The notes beneath the pieces are model-generated. The model saw only the letters and a list, made by a program, of their open reading frames with translations. It was not told the origin of the DNA and ran no database searches. Below, one piece after another: positions 46,503-56,700 of a DNA stretch of 64,000 nt; position 1 is the first letter of the stretch, and every line of letters starts with the position of its first letter. A program made the translations under genes and the position numbers. This DNA is from Aquimarina megaterium XH134 (GTDB lineage Bacteria > Bacteroidota > Bacteroidia > Flavobacteriales > Flavobacteriaceae). Where the stretch lies: NCBI RefSeq assembly GCF_000520975.1, contig NZ_JACB01000001.1, positions 1-64,000 on the forward strand. The letters are read 5' to 3'.

Positions 46503-47231
46503 TTATCGTCGATTTCTATGTCTTCTTACATCGACAACATTAAAAATTTTGGCAACGTCTTTTAGATGCACTTCAATATCATCATAATAATCATTTAAAG
46601 AATGAAGGGTTAGTATTCCTTTTTCAACATCATGCTCAATAATTCTTTTTAAAAGAATACCTTCTTCTTTATGCACGATTACAAAATCCCATTTATTAAT
46701 ATGCAATTTACTACTCCAAAAATCCTGTCTCACGTCTCGACAAAGGATAAGATCACCTTCAAGATAACTTTCATAACTACCATTATCCATCGAATCTCCT
46801 TTTACCTCAAAAAACACATAATTACCTTTATATTGCCTATCTGCCAGATAAGGCATTTTTGGTAATTCTCCTACATAACCTTCATTTTCAAAACCACTTA
46901 AATACCCTGCATATGCATATTGATTTACCAAAGGAACCATCATAACATTAATAGAGTTTGATTGGACCTGCCCGGTATCATTAGTAGGCTCCATACCATG
47001 AATCATTTCGGCTGCATCATTGTTAAGTTTAATATTTTGAACCACAGCCAATAATTCTAAAGGAGGAACTTTTAAAACATCCGATATTTTTAGAAAAGCT
47101 TCTAAAGTAATAGCTGTTTTTCCTTTCATATAATTGAAAAGAGTTCCTTTCTTAATCCCCGTTTCTTCAATCAAATCCTTGATTAACTTACCTTTTTCGT
47201 CTGCTATTTCCTTAATCTTTTGTAAATCCAT
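46503..47231 (-). CDS. XRE/S24 LexA-like repressor
   Basis: A 242-residue regulator from the ATG at 47231. The N-terminal helix-turn-helix (about 1-65) is of XRE type (IKDLIEETGIKKGTLFNYMKGKTAITLEAFLKISDVL). The C-terminal half is an S24 peptidase-type domain with the catalytic serine in VKGDSMDNGSY and the lysine region in ILLKRIIEHD. This is the layout of CI/LexA-like repressors inactivated by self-cleavage or effector binding. An upstream ATG (47282) adds 17 residues before the typical HTH start and is less likely. No phage genes are in the window, so it probably controls the divergent small-gene operon at 47373-47820, where operator-like repeats are seen. Confidence 0.82.
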   Translation of the reverse strand: MDLQKIKEIADEKGKLIKDLIEETGIKKGTLFNYMKGKTAITLEAFLKISDVLKVPPLELLAVVQNIKLNNDAAEMIHGMEPTNDTGQVQSNSINVMMVPLVNQYAYAGYLSGFENEGYVGELPKMPYLADRQYKGNYVFFEVKGDSMDNGSYESYLEGDLILCRDVRQDFWSSKLHINKWDFVIVHKEEGILLKRIIEHDVEKGILTLHSLNDYYDDIEVHLKDVAKIFNVVDVRRHRNRR

Positions 47232-47292
47232 ATTCAAAAAGTTAATATTATAAACTTTACAATTTAAAAGTATATCATACATTTCAATTAAA

Positions 47293-47344
47293 TCAAAATA
47301 TTAAACCTTTAATTTGTTTAGTTCAATATTTTAAACTATATTTG
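47293..47344 (+). promoter_or_regulatory. Strong promoter with repressor-like repeats
   Basis: TTTG (47313-47316), a 20-base spacer and TATATTTG (47337-47344) match the Bacteroidetes -33/-7 consensus, the best match in the window. TCAAAATATTAAAC (47293-47306) and TCAATATTTTAAAC (47323-47336) are near-identical, exactly 30 bp apart, and the second abuts the -7 box. A related GTTAATATTATAAAC lies at 47241-47255. These are good candidates for S24-repressor operators. Confidence 0.6.
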
Positions 47345-47372
47345 TATTGCTCACAAACAAATATACAAAAAA

Positions 47373-47468
47373 ATGAACAAAAAGAAATTCTCACCTCTAT
47401 TAAGTCCTATCAAATTGAATTATACTCCATACTATTCCATTAAAGAAGTTGAAAATTTTGAATCTTAA
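47373..47468 (+). CDS. 31-residue peptide
   Basis: A short ORF (MNKKKFSPLLSPIKL... ending in ENFES) starts 29 bases after a consensus promoter, with an A-rich region before ATG. It is basic at the N-terminus, proline- and tyrosine-rich in the middle and acidic at the end. It has no hydrophobic signal and no double glycine. The strong promoter and position next to a repressor suggest translation, either as a functional peptide or as a leader for the HTH gene 73 bases downstream. I recognise no family. Confidence 0.45.
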   Translation: MNKKKFSPLLSPIKLNYTPYYSIKEVENFES

Positions 47469-47541
47469 GATAAGCTAAAAGCTTATCATAGATCAGAATA
47501 AAAGTGTATTAAAAACAGTAATCATAAAAGAAAAATAAGTT

Positions 47542-47820
47542 ATGGGTATTATTATTAAACACATTAAAACTATAGAACGAATAGATCAACTCACTCGTTT
47601 ACAAGCTACCGGATCACCAGAACAATTGGCATCTCGTCTGGGGATTTCAAAAACAAAACTATACCGTATTATAGATCTCATGAAAGAATTAAATGCGCCT
47701 ATTAATTATGATGTTTCTATACAAAGTTATGTATATGTAGAAGACGTAGGTTTTAAGTTCGGGTTCTACTCAAAAGAACAAAATTCTAATACCCAATCCC
47801 ATCTAACATCAGTTATGTGA
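47542..47820 (+). CDS. Small HTH DNA-binding protein
   Basis: A 92-residue protein with an HTH_11/winged-helix-like motif (LTRLQATGSPEQLASRLGISKTKLYRIIDLMKELNAPI) and a short beta tail with aromatic residues (VYVEDVGFKFGFY). Such single-domain HTH proteins are common in Bacteroidetes and usually uncharacterised. It probably shares the 47313 promoter with the 31-residue peptide and would be repressed by the S24 protein. It may also act on the following locus, whose first gene starts 405 bases downstream. Confidence 0.75.
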   Translation: MGIIIKHIKTIERIDQLTRLQATGSPEQLASRLGISKTKLYRIIDLMKELNAPINYDVSIQSYVYVEDVGFKFGFYSKEQNSNTQSHLTSVM

Positions 47821-47940
47821 TCCTTGGGTAAGTAAGTCTCATGGCCACATAGATTGCATATTTTGACACATTTTAATAATGTATAATCAAACCCATTTTT
47901 TTCAACTTATCTTTTTCAGTTTATAAATGCCTAATTTTTG

Positions 47941-47965
47941 ATGACAGATTGTTAATTTCTGTCAT
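47941..47965 (+). terminator. Hairpin after the HTH gene
   Basis: ATGACAGA (47941-47948) pairs perfectly with TCTGTCAT (47958-47965) over a 9-base loop, 120 bases past the HTH stop. There is no T run after it, so termination is uncertain; it may be an mRNA-end structure. Confidence 0.3.
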
Positions 47966-48010
47966 GATTATTTCACTTTTAAGAAAAGTACTCTCTCTTA
48001 TCAAGTATAA

Positions 48011-48107
48011 TTGTAAACTTTCTGATTTTAAGCAACAACCATCATTTTTTCCCTTCTTTTTTATGGTAAAACCCTTGCTGTAAACTTCAAAAACACCACT
48101 GTAAACT
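48011..48107 (+). promoter_or_regulatory. 9-bp direct repeats, 21-bp spacing, before giant-protein locus
   Basis: CTGTAAACT occurs at 48078-48086 and 48099-48107, exactly 21 bp apart (12-base spacer), and TTGTAAACT lies further upstream at 48011-48019. Paired 9-bp repeats with 12-base spacers are the typical target of LytTR-type response regulators. No such regulator is encoded in the window. The sites lie about 120-215 bases before the first gene of the locus. The remaining part of 47821-48225 is AT-rich without ORFs. Confidence 0.45.
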
Positions 48108-48225
48108 CCTAAAAAACACGGGTTTATACCTATAGGAAATGTTCTAGTTTAAAGGTATCTTAGTACAAGAGTACATTCATGCTCAATACACCAACTCACA
48201 CACACAAATCAAAAAGTAAATAGCA

Positions 48226-49077
48226 ATGCCAATAAATTTCAACTATTTCTTTAAACCGGGGCTTTACGGATTTACAACTAAGAGAATTATATCCTTATAT
48301 ATAGTTATACTCTTTTTATGTTTTCCTAATCAATCATCGTGCGTGTTAGCATCCTGTCCTGTAGTGAAATTTAACACCTCTAATATTAATCCTATTGCTT
48401 TGAAAGAATTTCAACCTCTTGCTGTAGCAATTGAAACGGCAAAACTCAATACTTGTAAGATTGAAATTACTAGTTTTACCGGGGAATCAATTACTGTAGC
48501 CTTTTCGGGACTTCCTGCTAATCAACCATCAACATACAAAAATTTTATAGCTATTTGGGAATCATCTGTTATTCCCTGGACAGTAGAGCCCTTAAAAATG
48601 ATAGAAATAGGAGTTAATACTCAAAGTGGCACTGTTACTATTGATGGCCTTACTATTACATACAACAGCTATGTAGTGGGATACGGGGTAGGTTCTGGAA
48701 CAGGAAATATTTGTGCTAGTGCGATTCTGGGTGCGGGGGGTATTAAAGCACCGTTGTCTAATGTACATATTGGAATTGAAAATTTAGGGCAAACTTCATT
48801 ATCTGTTTTCTATCAAACTCTTTCAGGTTACCTGCCCAAAAAAAACGGAAATTGGGTTGGATTATGGAAAGGCTACGCTTCGCCATATAACCTACCTCCT
48901 GATGCTCTTATTAAAACAAAAATAGATAGTTACTCTAATCAAGGGATTGTAGCGTTAAACAACCTATCGTTAGGTAGGGATACAGAATATACTTTAATAT
49001 ACTTTATGGGGGCAGATAATACGACCGCTGCAGCCATCCTAAATTTTAACACAAGTGATCCGGCGTCGGATAAATAG
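48226..49077 (+). CDS. Double beta-sandwich protein with N-terminal signal
   Basis: This 283-residue protein has no family I recognise. A hydrophobic segment (about 21-33, IISLYIVILFLCF) and a possible lipobox (LASC, Cys44) suggest export, perhaps as a lipoprotein. Two homologous domains of about 105 residues follow (about 58-160 and 165-278). Each runs strand-strand, then G-x-x-P-x-x-x-x-N-hxALWxxxxxPxxxxPL, then a strand pair and Y-x-V/L-x-Y-x-x-G/A. Compare LPANQPSTYKNFIAIWESS with LSGYLPKKNGNWVGLWKGY. The next gene encodes two more copies, so the domain occurs four times. It is the first gene of a co-directional set leading into the giant protein. Confidence 0.65.
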   Translation: MPINFNYFFKPGLYGFTTKRIISLYIVILFLCFPNQSSCVLASCPVVKFNTSNINPIALKEFQPLAVAIETAKLNTCKIEITSFTGESITVAFSGLPANQPSTYKNFIAIWESSVIPWTVEPLKMIEIGVNTQSGTVTIDGLTITYNSYVVGYGVGSGTGNICASAILGAGGIKAPLSNVHIGIENLGQTSLSVFYQTLSGYLPKKNGNWVGLWKGYASPYNLPPDALIKTKIDSYSNQGIVALNNLSLGRDTEYTLIYFMGADNTTAAAILNFNTSDPASDK

Positions 49078-49121
49078 ATACATTTTTAAAACCTAAAATT
49101 AACATTTAAATCTAAACAATT

Positions 49122-49814
49122 ATGAGTACTGCAACATTAGAAAAACAAGGAAAATCAACAACGGTATTAACAACAAAAATTGAGATTACTACCATTACGG
49201 CCAACTCTCTTGACATTACTTATGATACTCTTTCGGGGAATCAACCAAATACTTTTGGAAACCAAGTAGTATTATGGCAGAATAGTAACGAGATTCCATT
49301 TGGTACACCACCACTTCAAAGTAAGATCATACCTAGTAATACTCAGGCAGGATCGTTAAACTTTGATGGTCTGGATCTTAACAACAATAGCTACATTGTT
49401 GGGTATGCAGTTGGTCCTACATTAAACGACCCTGCACAGACCTATGGAAACATTTGTTCTTCTTCATTTATTCCTGCTGCTGGACAACCAAATCCTACTA
49501 ATAATTTTGAAGGAACAATCGTTAACGTAAAACCTGGTACCACTAGCGTGTCTTTTGGTTTGGAAAACTTCCCAAATCAAATCGATCTTAAAGGTAATAG
49601 TGCCTGGGCAGCTATCTGGCAAGCTGGAGCTCCTTCTTTCTACGCTCGTCCGTTGTCTGCGGTTCAGATCACCAGTAATAATGGCGGAGCTTTTAATAAT
49701 GTAAATATCGGTAGAGGTCTTACCTATACCATAGCTATTTTCATGAGTGGGTATAATCCTACTGGAAACAGTAATCAGGAAACTATGGCTGCTGCCTATA
49801 CGTTTACTAATTAA
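49122..49814 (+). CDS. Double beta-sandwich protein without signal
   Basis: A 230-residue paralogue of the preceding protein with two copies of the same domain (about 16-118 and 125-228). Shared features are LDITYDTLSGNQPNTFGNQVVLW, PFGTPPL, SLNFDGLDLNNNSYIVGYAVG, and in the second copy SAWAAIWQAGAPSFYARPL and GRGLTYTIAIFMSGY. It starts directly with MSTATLEKQ and has no signal peptide or membrane helix, unlike its neighbour. The tryptophan in the LW/IW motif is kept in all four copies. It may be a cytosolic or non-classically exported partner of the large proteins downstream. The function is unknown; an Fn3-like or lectin-like fold is possible. Confidence 0.65.
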   Translation: MSTATLEKQGKSTTVLTTKIEITTITANSLDITYDTLSGNQPNTFGNQVVLWQNSNEIPFGTPPLQSKIIPSNTQAGSLNFDGLDLNNNSYIVGYAVGPTLNDPAQTYGNICSSSFIPAAGQPNPTNNFEGTIVNVKPGTTSVSFGLENFPNQIDLKGNSAWAAIWQAGAPSFYARPLSAVQITSNNGGAFNNVNIGRGLTYTIAIFMSGYNPTGNSNQETMAAAYTFTN

Positions 49815-49880
49815 TAACTCAGGTTAATAATTAGTATCTCCTTTACACTATGATTAGGAGTAAGCATTAATTAATGTGTT

Positions 49881-49922
49881 CAGATAAGTAAAGGCCTATA
49901 CACATAGGTCTTTACTCACCTG
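49881..49922 (+). promoter_or_regulatory. Strong intergenic hairpin
   Basis: AGTAAAGGCCTAT (49887-49899) pairs with ATAGGTCTTTACT (49904-49916) over a 4-base loop with one wobble pair, and an imperfect extension CAG/CTG reaches 49881-49922. No T run follows. It lies between the small paralogues and the 1201-residue gene and may be a processing, attenuation or weak termination site that sets their expression ratio. Confidence 0.5.
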
Positions 49923-50047
49923 AATACCAACAACTTTACTCTAGTCATTTTCAATGCTTTTTTGTCTAAAAACAAATTAGTAGTGCTCTTATATTCTCTT
50001 AAAACAAGGAAAAGCTTATCGCTTTTATCCATCTTAATTAGTTAGAC

Positions 50048-53000
50048 ATGACAGTTTTCTCTAAGAAGTTTATCAATCAGTTATATATCGCTGAAAATGC
50101 AACAGATGACCGTGGTTTTATTGCTTTTGTTACACCAGAAGGAATAGATCCTCCCGATGGTACTATTTACTTAAAAGATGCTCTGAGCAATGCCTATTAT
50201 AACGGAAATTTTGTGTTTTCTGCACAGGCACCTTCTATTGAAAATGAAGCAGATGCTGAAATTTTTGTAAAAAACATAAACGAGTTAATCTCCTCTAGCT
50301 CTGCCAATAGAGCTATGATATGGCTCGAACAGATTGATATTAATGAAATCGACAAATCTAACACATCTCTCATGGGGCTTAGTGCAGACGGTTCTAGTTT
50401 AAACACAGGACTACAGGCACCTCTTACCTCGAGCTTAAATCTTACCATACAAAACGGGATGGGACTCATCTTAGATGAGGCTTCTAGTGTAATTACTCTT
50501 AATGGCAACCCAGGTAATCTGGTTATCAATTTTTCGGGAACTTCGGCTCCAAAAACTATTCCTACCAAAATAGGATATATCGATTTCTCAGGAGAGTTAC
50601 GTGGCTGTATACGCTTTTCTAATTTTTTTATTAACAGGCTTTCTCTTTTAAATGATCTAAAATGGGGATTTCAATACTTGTTTCCAGAAGAAGAAGGTGA
50701 TGAAGATTCATTATCAGAATGGCTACCATTAGCCCAAAGCACTCCTGCAGGAGATTATCTTGGTTTTAGTGTTGCAATCGACCCTTCTGATGTTACAAAT
50801 GAAGCCTTTGATCCTTGCCCGAATGATGATTCTTCTGTATGTAATATCAATACAGCATACAACTCAAGAAGAACCTATTTCAACTTTACCGGCAAAAATA
50901 GTGATCAAAGAGATACTACCCTAGACTCGTATTTTACTTCTAACTATGGAAATGAAATAATACTGCTACCTAAGCAAGAATCTAACAATATATACAATGC
51001 TCGCCTGGTAATTTCTACAGGTGCTATAAACGATAATAGTAATACAGAAGAATTTCATTTTACTCCCGAAGGAGATTTTGAAATTGAATTTCAAAAAGAA
51101 ACAACTACTGGTGAATACTACATGATGTGCGGCCTACAGGGTACAGAATTTTTCACCTTAAGTCAAAAAGGAGATACCATTCGTTTTATTTCTAAAAATG
51201 CAGCATTGGCACCTAAATTCCCTTTTGAAGCTGCCTCCTCTGTAAAAGCACCAGAATCACCAACAGCTCCTTTATTATCTCATACAAAAGAAACCGCCTG
51301 GGCAACTATACTAAACACTTCTGGTAATACGGTCACCTACGTATCTCAACCAAAAGGATCTGCTCTTTTTGGAGAAGGGAGCTCTTCCTATAAATATCAG
51401 GACTTATTTATTCATAATAATTTAGGCTTTACCTATAATGCCGATAATACAACCTTATTTCCGATAGTTCCATACCTGGGATTAACTGTAGGAAACGGAA
51501 TCACTTCTTTTTCCGAATCAGACACAGAAACATTTGAAAGTCAAATCATTAGTCAAACTCGAAGAAATAACATCGGAAAAGCAAGTACGAATACGTCATT
51601 ACTATCTGCAAAACAAATGGTAAATAAAAACGGAGTAACTCCCACTACTTCTACTACTCCGTCAGGGCTTTTGGCCACTACAACACAAAGCGGAGGGCAA
51701 ACCCTATGGAACGAAGTTTTCTTAGGCCAAAATACAGACCATAGTGAAGAGTACAAACTAGAGTTTTTAAATCCAGAAAACGAACTGGTCGAAGCACTAC
51801 AAACCAGTGATCTCTTTTTAGTCACTGCAAATTCAAAATATTTAGGAACACTAGGCGAAGAAGACCCTCTAACAGCTACATTTAACAACATCATGAGTAT
51901 TGATAGTTGGGAATTGCAGGCCAATGTAGGGCAAGGAAGTGAATACAATAACTACAAAAATATTATGATCATTAAAGGGCGTAAAGGCAAATTATATGAT
52001 CCTAATCCTGACTCAGAAATCAGTGCTAAAGAAAGCCTGGTTGCTAATCCAAAAAAATGGACGCAACGCGATCAATTTGGTTCTCCGTCTACCATTAATT
52101 CTGAAGGAGTGCAACAAGATCCAGATGCTGATCAATTAATCATACTATCACAATGGTTGCAATCCTATTTTAAAGAAACATACGAACAGTCTGACAACGA
52201 ATATTTCTCTAAGTTTAATGAAATTGCTACCGATGAAAACTGGACCGGTATTCTGGTACTACGAATGGATATTAAAGAAATTCCTACAAATCTTCAAGGT
52301 ATTATGGCTGGGATTACTAATCCTGAAGCATTTAATGCACATCATTTTGCAGTAGAAATAAGCCCAGTAAAAAAAGGAGATGCCAAAAATACAGGGGCTG
52401 TTGTTGATCAATCCAGTACTATGTTTGGTTTGATCTATTATGTAGATCCAGACTTTAATGACACCGCCAATCCGCCAGAAACCATCTCTCCCACCACTGC
52501 AGACACTTATGATTTTAGGCTACTCTCGCTAAAAGTTTTATTTGAGAATACCGCTGTAAAAAACTTTGAAAGCTATTCTCAATTAACCATCAATAAACTT
52601 TTTGATAGTGATGTATTGAGTATGGGAAATCCCAAGAATATTTTCAAAAATATTTTGCTCAAAGGTAGTTTTCAAATTAATAACGGGAATGCAGTATATA
52701 GTATGGGTAGTGTTGAGGATAATATCTTTTTGTTTGACAGTAATATCTATAATAAAATAGAGATCACTAATGTATTATTAACTACACGAGACTCCCCTAA
52801 AGAAGGGTATGACGAGTCCTGGTTTAGTATGCAGGGATTCATTGATTACAAAATCATTGAGAATACAAGTGATGCGAAAAATGTAACCAATTTTGATATT
52901 TTCTCTTTCGGAAGCCCGGATAATGATAACCTCACTCCAAGAACCGGCCTTAATTTCAGCAATCTTGGGATTTCTATGATTTATGAAATTGAACATCCAC

Positions 53001-53653
53001 AACAAAATAAATCTCTGAATTTTGATGCAGGAGAAATCACCTTTGATATCACTACCAGTACTGCTAGAAGCGAAAGTTTATTTATCAATTTTGCATTGGA
53101 TCTAAAAGGTTTAATTATCGGAAACAGCGAAAAAAGCCCTCAGGACAAAGGTTTCTTAACTGTAATCCCCGACGTTAGATTATCTGGAGTCGATAACTCT
53201 GCCTGGTATGGCTTAGATTTTAAACTAAATATGGGAACTCCAGGAGAACTGGCAGGCAAAGTAAGTTTAGATTCTTTTCTACTATTAAGCTGGACACCTG
53301 ATAGCACAGGAGATACTTATAATGCCAATATTGGTATTTCTCTACCAGGTACGGGCGGTGGAGCAAAATTGATTAGCCTACAATCGGTACTTAAACTCTC
53401 GATAGGACAGCTTCGATTAGCTTTTGACGATAGTCAGAAATCGTTCCTTCTTATGTTTACCCAAATTGCTTTAAAGTTTTTAGGCTTACTTAAAATTCCG
53501 CCTAATGGTTCTTCTTTATTTTATCTGTTTGGCAATCCTAATTCTGGAGGGAAATCATCTGGATTAGGCTGGTATGCTATGTATAACAAAGATGATCCAA
53601 GCACTGTAAAAAGCTTAAAAAGCAATAAGAAAATAGCGACACTAGCAGAGTAG
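50048..53653 (+). CDS. 1201-residue uncharacterised beta-rich protein
   Basis: A very long protein of no family I can name, without signal peptide, membrane helix or sorting domain. Composition is rich in N, S, T, D and alternating beta strands. Visible landmarks are an early segment SSVITLNGNPGNLVINFSG (about 140-160), a pair of cysteines in DPCPNDDSSVCNIN (about 258-271), a polar Thr/Ser-rich linker (TPTTSTTPSGLLATTT, about 535-550), and a C-terminal 250 residues of long amphipathic strands (GEITFDITTSTARSESLFINFALDLKGL, LKLSIGQLRLAF) ending in a GWYAMYNKDD-type segment. The giant protein starts 73 bases later, so the two are probably co-expressed and may interact. The strand-rich C-terminal part resembles the beta-rich region of the giant protein in style. 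Confidence 0.6.
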   Translation: MTVFSKKFINQLYIAENATDDRGFIAFVTPEGIDPPDGTIYLKDALSNAYYNGNFVFSAQAPSIENEADAEIFVKNINELISSSSANRAMIWLEQIDINEIDKSNTSLMGLSADGSSLNTGLQAPLTSSLNLTIQNGMGLILDEASSVITLNGNPGNLVINFSGTSAPKTIPTKIGYIDFSGELRGCIRFSNFFINRLSLLNDLKWGFQYLFPEEEGDEDSLSEWLPLAQSTPAGDYLGFSVAIDPSDVTNEAFDPCPNDDSSVCNINTAYNSRRTYFNFTGKNSDQRDTTLDSYFTSNYGNEIILLPKQESNNIYNARLVISTGAINDNSNTEEFHFTPEGDFEIEFQKETTTGEYYMMCGLQGTEFFTLSQKGDTIRFISKNAALAPKFPFEAASSVKAPESPTAPLLSHTKETAWATILNTSGNTVTYVSQPKGSALFGEGSSSYKYQDLFIHNNLGFTYNADNTTLFPIVPYLGLTVGNGITSFSESDTETFESQIISQTRRNNIGKASTNTSLLSAKQMVNKNGVTPTTSTTPSGLLATTTQSGGQTLWNEVFLGQNTDHSEEYKLEFLNPENELVEALQTSDLFLVTANSKYLGTLGEEDPLTATFNNIMSIDSWELQANVGQGSEYNNYKNIMIIKGRKGKLYDPNPDSEISAKESLVANPKKWTQRDQFGSPSTINSEGVQQDPDADQLIILSQWLQSYFKETYEQSDNEYFSKFNEIATDENWTGILVLRMDIKEIPTNLQGIMAGITNPEAFNAHHFAVEISPVKKGDAKNTGAVVDQSSTMFGLIYYVDPDFNDTANPPETISPTTADTYDFRLLSLKVLFENTAVKNFESYSQLTINKLFDSDVLSMGNPKNIFKNILLKGSFQINNGNAVYSMGSVEDNIFLFDSNIYNKIEITNVLLTTRDSPKEGYDESWFSMQGFIDYKIIENTSDAKNVTNFDIFSFGSPDNDNLTPRTGLNFSNLGISMIYEIEHPQQNKSLNFDAGEITFDITTSTARSESLFINFALDLKGLIIGNSEKSPQDKGFLTVIPDVRLSGVDNSAWYGLDFKLNMGTPGELAGKVSLDSFLLLSWTPDSTGDTYNANIGISLPGTGGGAKLISLQSVLKLSIGQLRLAFDDSQKSFLLMFTQIALKFLGLLKIPPNGSSLFYLFGNPNSGGKSSGLGWYAMYNKDDPSTVKSLKSNKKIATLAE

Positions 53654-53726
53654 TACAGACATGACATTTATAATCAACATATCATAATTCTGTAAAGAAT
53701 TACACAAATCATAAAAATATTTTAAG

Positions 53727-56700
53727 ATGGGCGACTTCAATGATCTTTTAACCAAATTAATGCAAGGGCAGGAAGCTAGTGAGTCTACTACCGATGCATC
53801 AATAAAGGACATGCTTGCACTTATAAAAAGTAAGGATGAACTACGATTCTATGTAGATGGGACTCCAAATTTTGGACATCAAGCCACTACAGTAAATATT
53901 ATGAAAAGAATAGTTGATGCTACAGACTATTCTAAAAATATTCTAATGATCTATTCTGGAGCAGATACTCCAGATAAATTGGCTATATTACTTACCGATC
54001 TTATCCCAAATGATATATTGACAACCAGTATAACCTATGGTAAAGCCACCATTACCTTTTTAGAATATAAAGACACAAAACCAAACCTGGAACAAATTGA
54101 TTTTGGTTTTACTGGTGGAGCCGATAACAGCGAAGTAAATTATGCAGATCTTTTTAATGTCACCTATTTTTTAAGACTACAGCCCTATTTGTGGGAAAAA
54201 GCACCTAATCAAATAGAGCGTAAAGGTAAAGATCCATACGATTTAACAAAAGAATCGGCTTCATTTGCAGAATTAGCGTTTAAATTTCCTGCAGATTCCC
54301 TAACAACTGTTCCAGAAACCTTATGGACATGGTATGCAAAAGATCAAACCTATAATGCCGATTTAAAAATAAGATCTATAAATGCCGAGTCGATTTATAA
54401 TGCCCATACTACTAAAAAAGAACTTCGACTCTGGCCCATATATGGTTTGCATCAGTTTTCTAGTCCTGCAGAAATGACTTTAAACTTAATCCTTTCTGCT
54501 TTTACCGCACAAATGAGCAGTAATACACCCATCGCGCTTTTTATCCTAAGTGATATTGCCAAAATACAAAAAAAGTATCAGGAAATGCCTTTTGATTATG
54601 CCTCGGCATTTGCTTTGGATCTAAAAAACAAAAACAGTTCTTTACCCGCCCTTAAAACAAAAATTCAAGAAGTATACATCGATAATGATATGTTTGGAGC
54701 TTATGCTCAATTAAGTTTAGATAATTTTATTCTTAAACTGGGGCAACAAGTTAAACCATTAATGGATGGTGGATATACATTATCATTAGTAGAAGGTTAT
54801 AAAAATGGCAGCTATGTAAAAATTGATGACCTAACCAGTACACTTACCGGGGCAGGAAATAAAGAAATAGTGGCTATCACTCTCGGGCCGGTCCCTCAGG
54901 AAGTTTATAATTATTACTATGCCAATTCGGGATTACCCGGAGTTTTTGAAGGTCAAGGATCTTCTAGTTTACCTATTAGTTTAGGACGACCCTTTCTACA
55001 AATTCCAAAAACAGGAGAAGAAGATAGGGCTAATTACCCTTCGACTTTATCTGCTGTAAATTATTCGCCCGTCGCAGAAGCAGCAAAAACTGCTGCATTA
55101 AACATCAGAAATCAAACTTTTGATACTTATCTAAAAAAAACAAATCCAGGTAAACCCGAAGAGTACTACAATGCACTAGCTGTTTCGGGAGCGTTTATGG
55201 TAAATTCGTATACCGAATCTAATGATGTACACACCTATTTCACGAATTTGGGAGTTTATTATCAACAAGATATTCATGATAAACTGATGCTTGGTCTGGT
55301 AGGAGTAAAATTGGTCTTACCTATTGTTACGCTATTAGCATCTTCAAAAGCTCGTACCAAAACCAGTTCTGACACTGATCTAATGGTTTTAGAAGAAGAA
55401 GCACTTACATTAGAAGGAGTATATAATAAACTTATCAATAATTATAGTAATGGTGGTGTAAATATCCTAAATGCATTACCAAATACATACTTATCCTCTT
55501 TTTTCAAACTCGTAACAGGTAATTTGTTTTTTATTACTGTAGCTAAAGAGGATATTACAGAACAAAAAGATGGGGATACGGTAACACAAGTTACTTTATC
55601 TAAAGGAACAACAACTGCCTTTGGTCCTGATTTTAATATTACGCTAAATTTCACCAGCCCAGAAGAGTCGGTTGTTACAGAGATTGAAACGGAAATAAAT
55701 CAAAGTTGGAATATCGACGGAATCCCTTGGATAGGTTTCGAAAAGCCTGGTTTCAGTTTAAAAATTAACGAAGCCGGAAGCGCAGTAGAAGGAGGTTTGA
55801 AAGGGAATATTATTGGGTCTGGCAAAGATGCCAATAATGATCCTATAGTACTGGAAACAATGATTAAATACCCTGAAGAAGAGAACACCTGGCTTATTAC
55901 TGGCGGTTTTAGCAGTCCTCTAAGTGTATCCAGTTTTTTCCAGATGGCCGGAGGTATTAATCTGGTTCAAGTACTTCAACCTCCTTTGAATGGAATGGCA
56001 GGTTTTGGTTTAAAAGACATTCAACTACATTATAACAATCAAACTCATGCATTTGATTATATGTCGTATGAAATGAGTACAGATACACCCTGGGAATTAT
56101 CTGCAAATCCTCCTTTTCAAATTAATCCTAGTGTAGATGTACAAGTCTATAACGTACAGGACGTAGCAAACAGAAAAATTGAATTTACGGTAACAGGTGA
56201 TTTTACAATAGGCAAAGGAACGGTTAGTGTTTTAGGTACTTATCCTGATTTCAAAGTCCACGGGGGGCTAAGTGATGGCGTTATCCAGCTTAGTGACTTA
56301 CTAGAATTATTTGGTACAGGACCCTTAGATTTAGAAACTGCTGTAACCTTATTGGATTTTGACTTAAAACCTAATGAAAAATATTATCAATTAAATACGA
56401 TTCTCGAAGCAGACAAACCCTTAGTTATAGGACCTCTTTTCACAATTAATAAACTAACCGCTAATATCATTCACAACACAGGTAATAATGAAGTGAGTAT
56501 CGGTGGTGAATTTGTGGTATTACCCGAAAGTATGAAAATTGGGCTATCCCTACAATCTACTTATGCCACAGGAAGTGGTTGGACATTTACCGGCACACAG
56601 ACCTCTGGAGCTTTAGAGATTGGGCAGTTACTTACTTTTTACATTGCACCGACCTGGAAACCCGAGGATGGATTTGATTATGCAATAGATGGTCTTGGTT

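Noticed and set aside
48011..48107. CRISPR-like repeats
   Set aside because: Only nine bases long with 12-base spacing and no cas genes; regulator sites are a better explanation.
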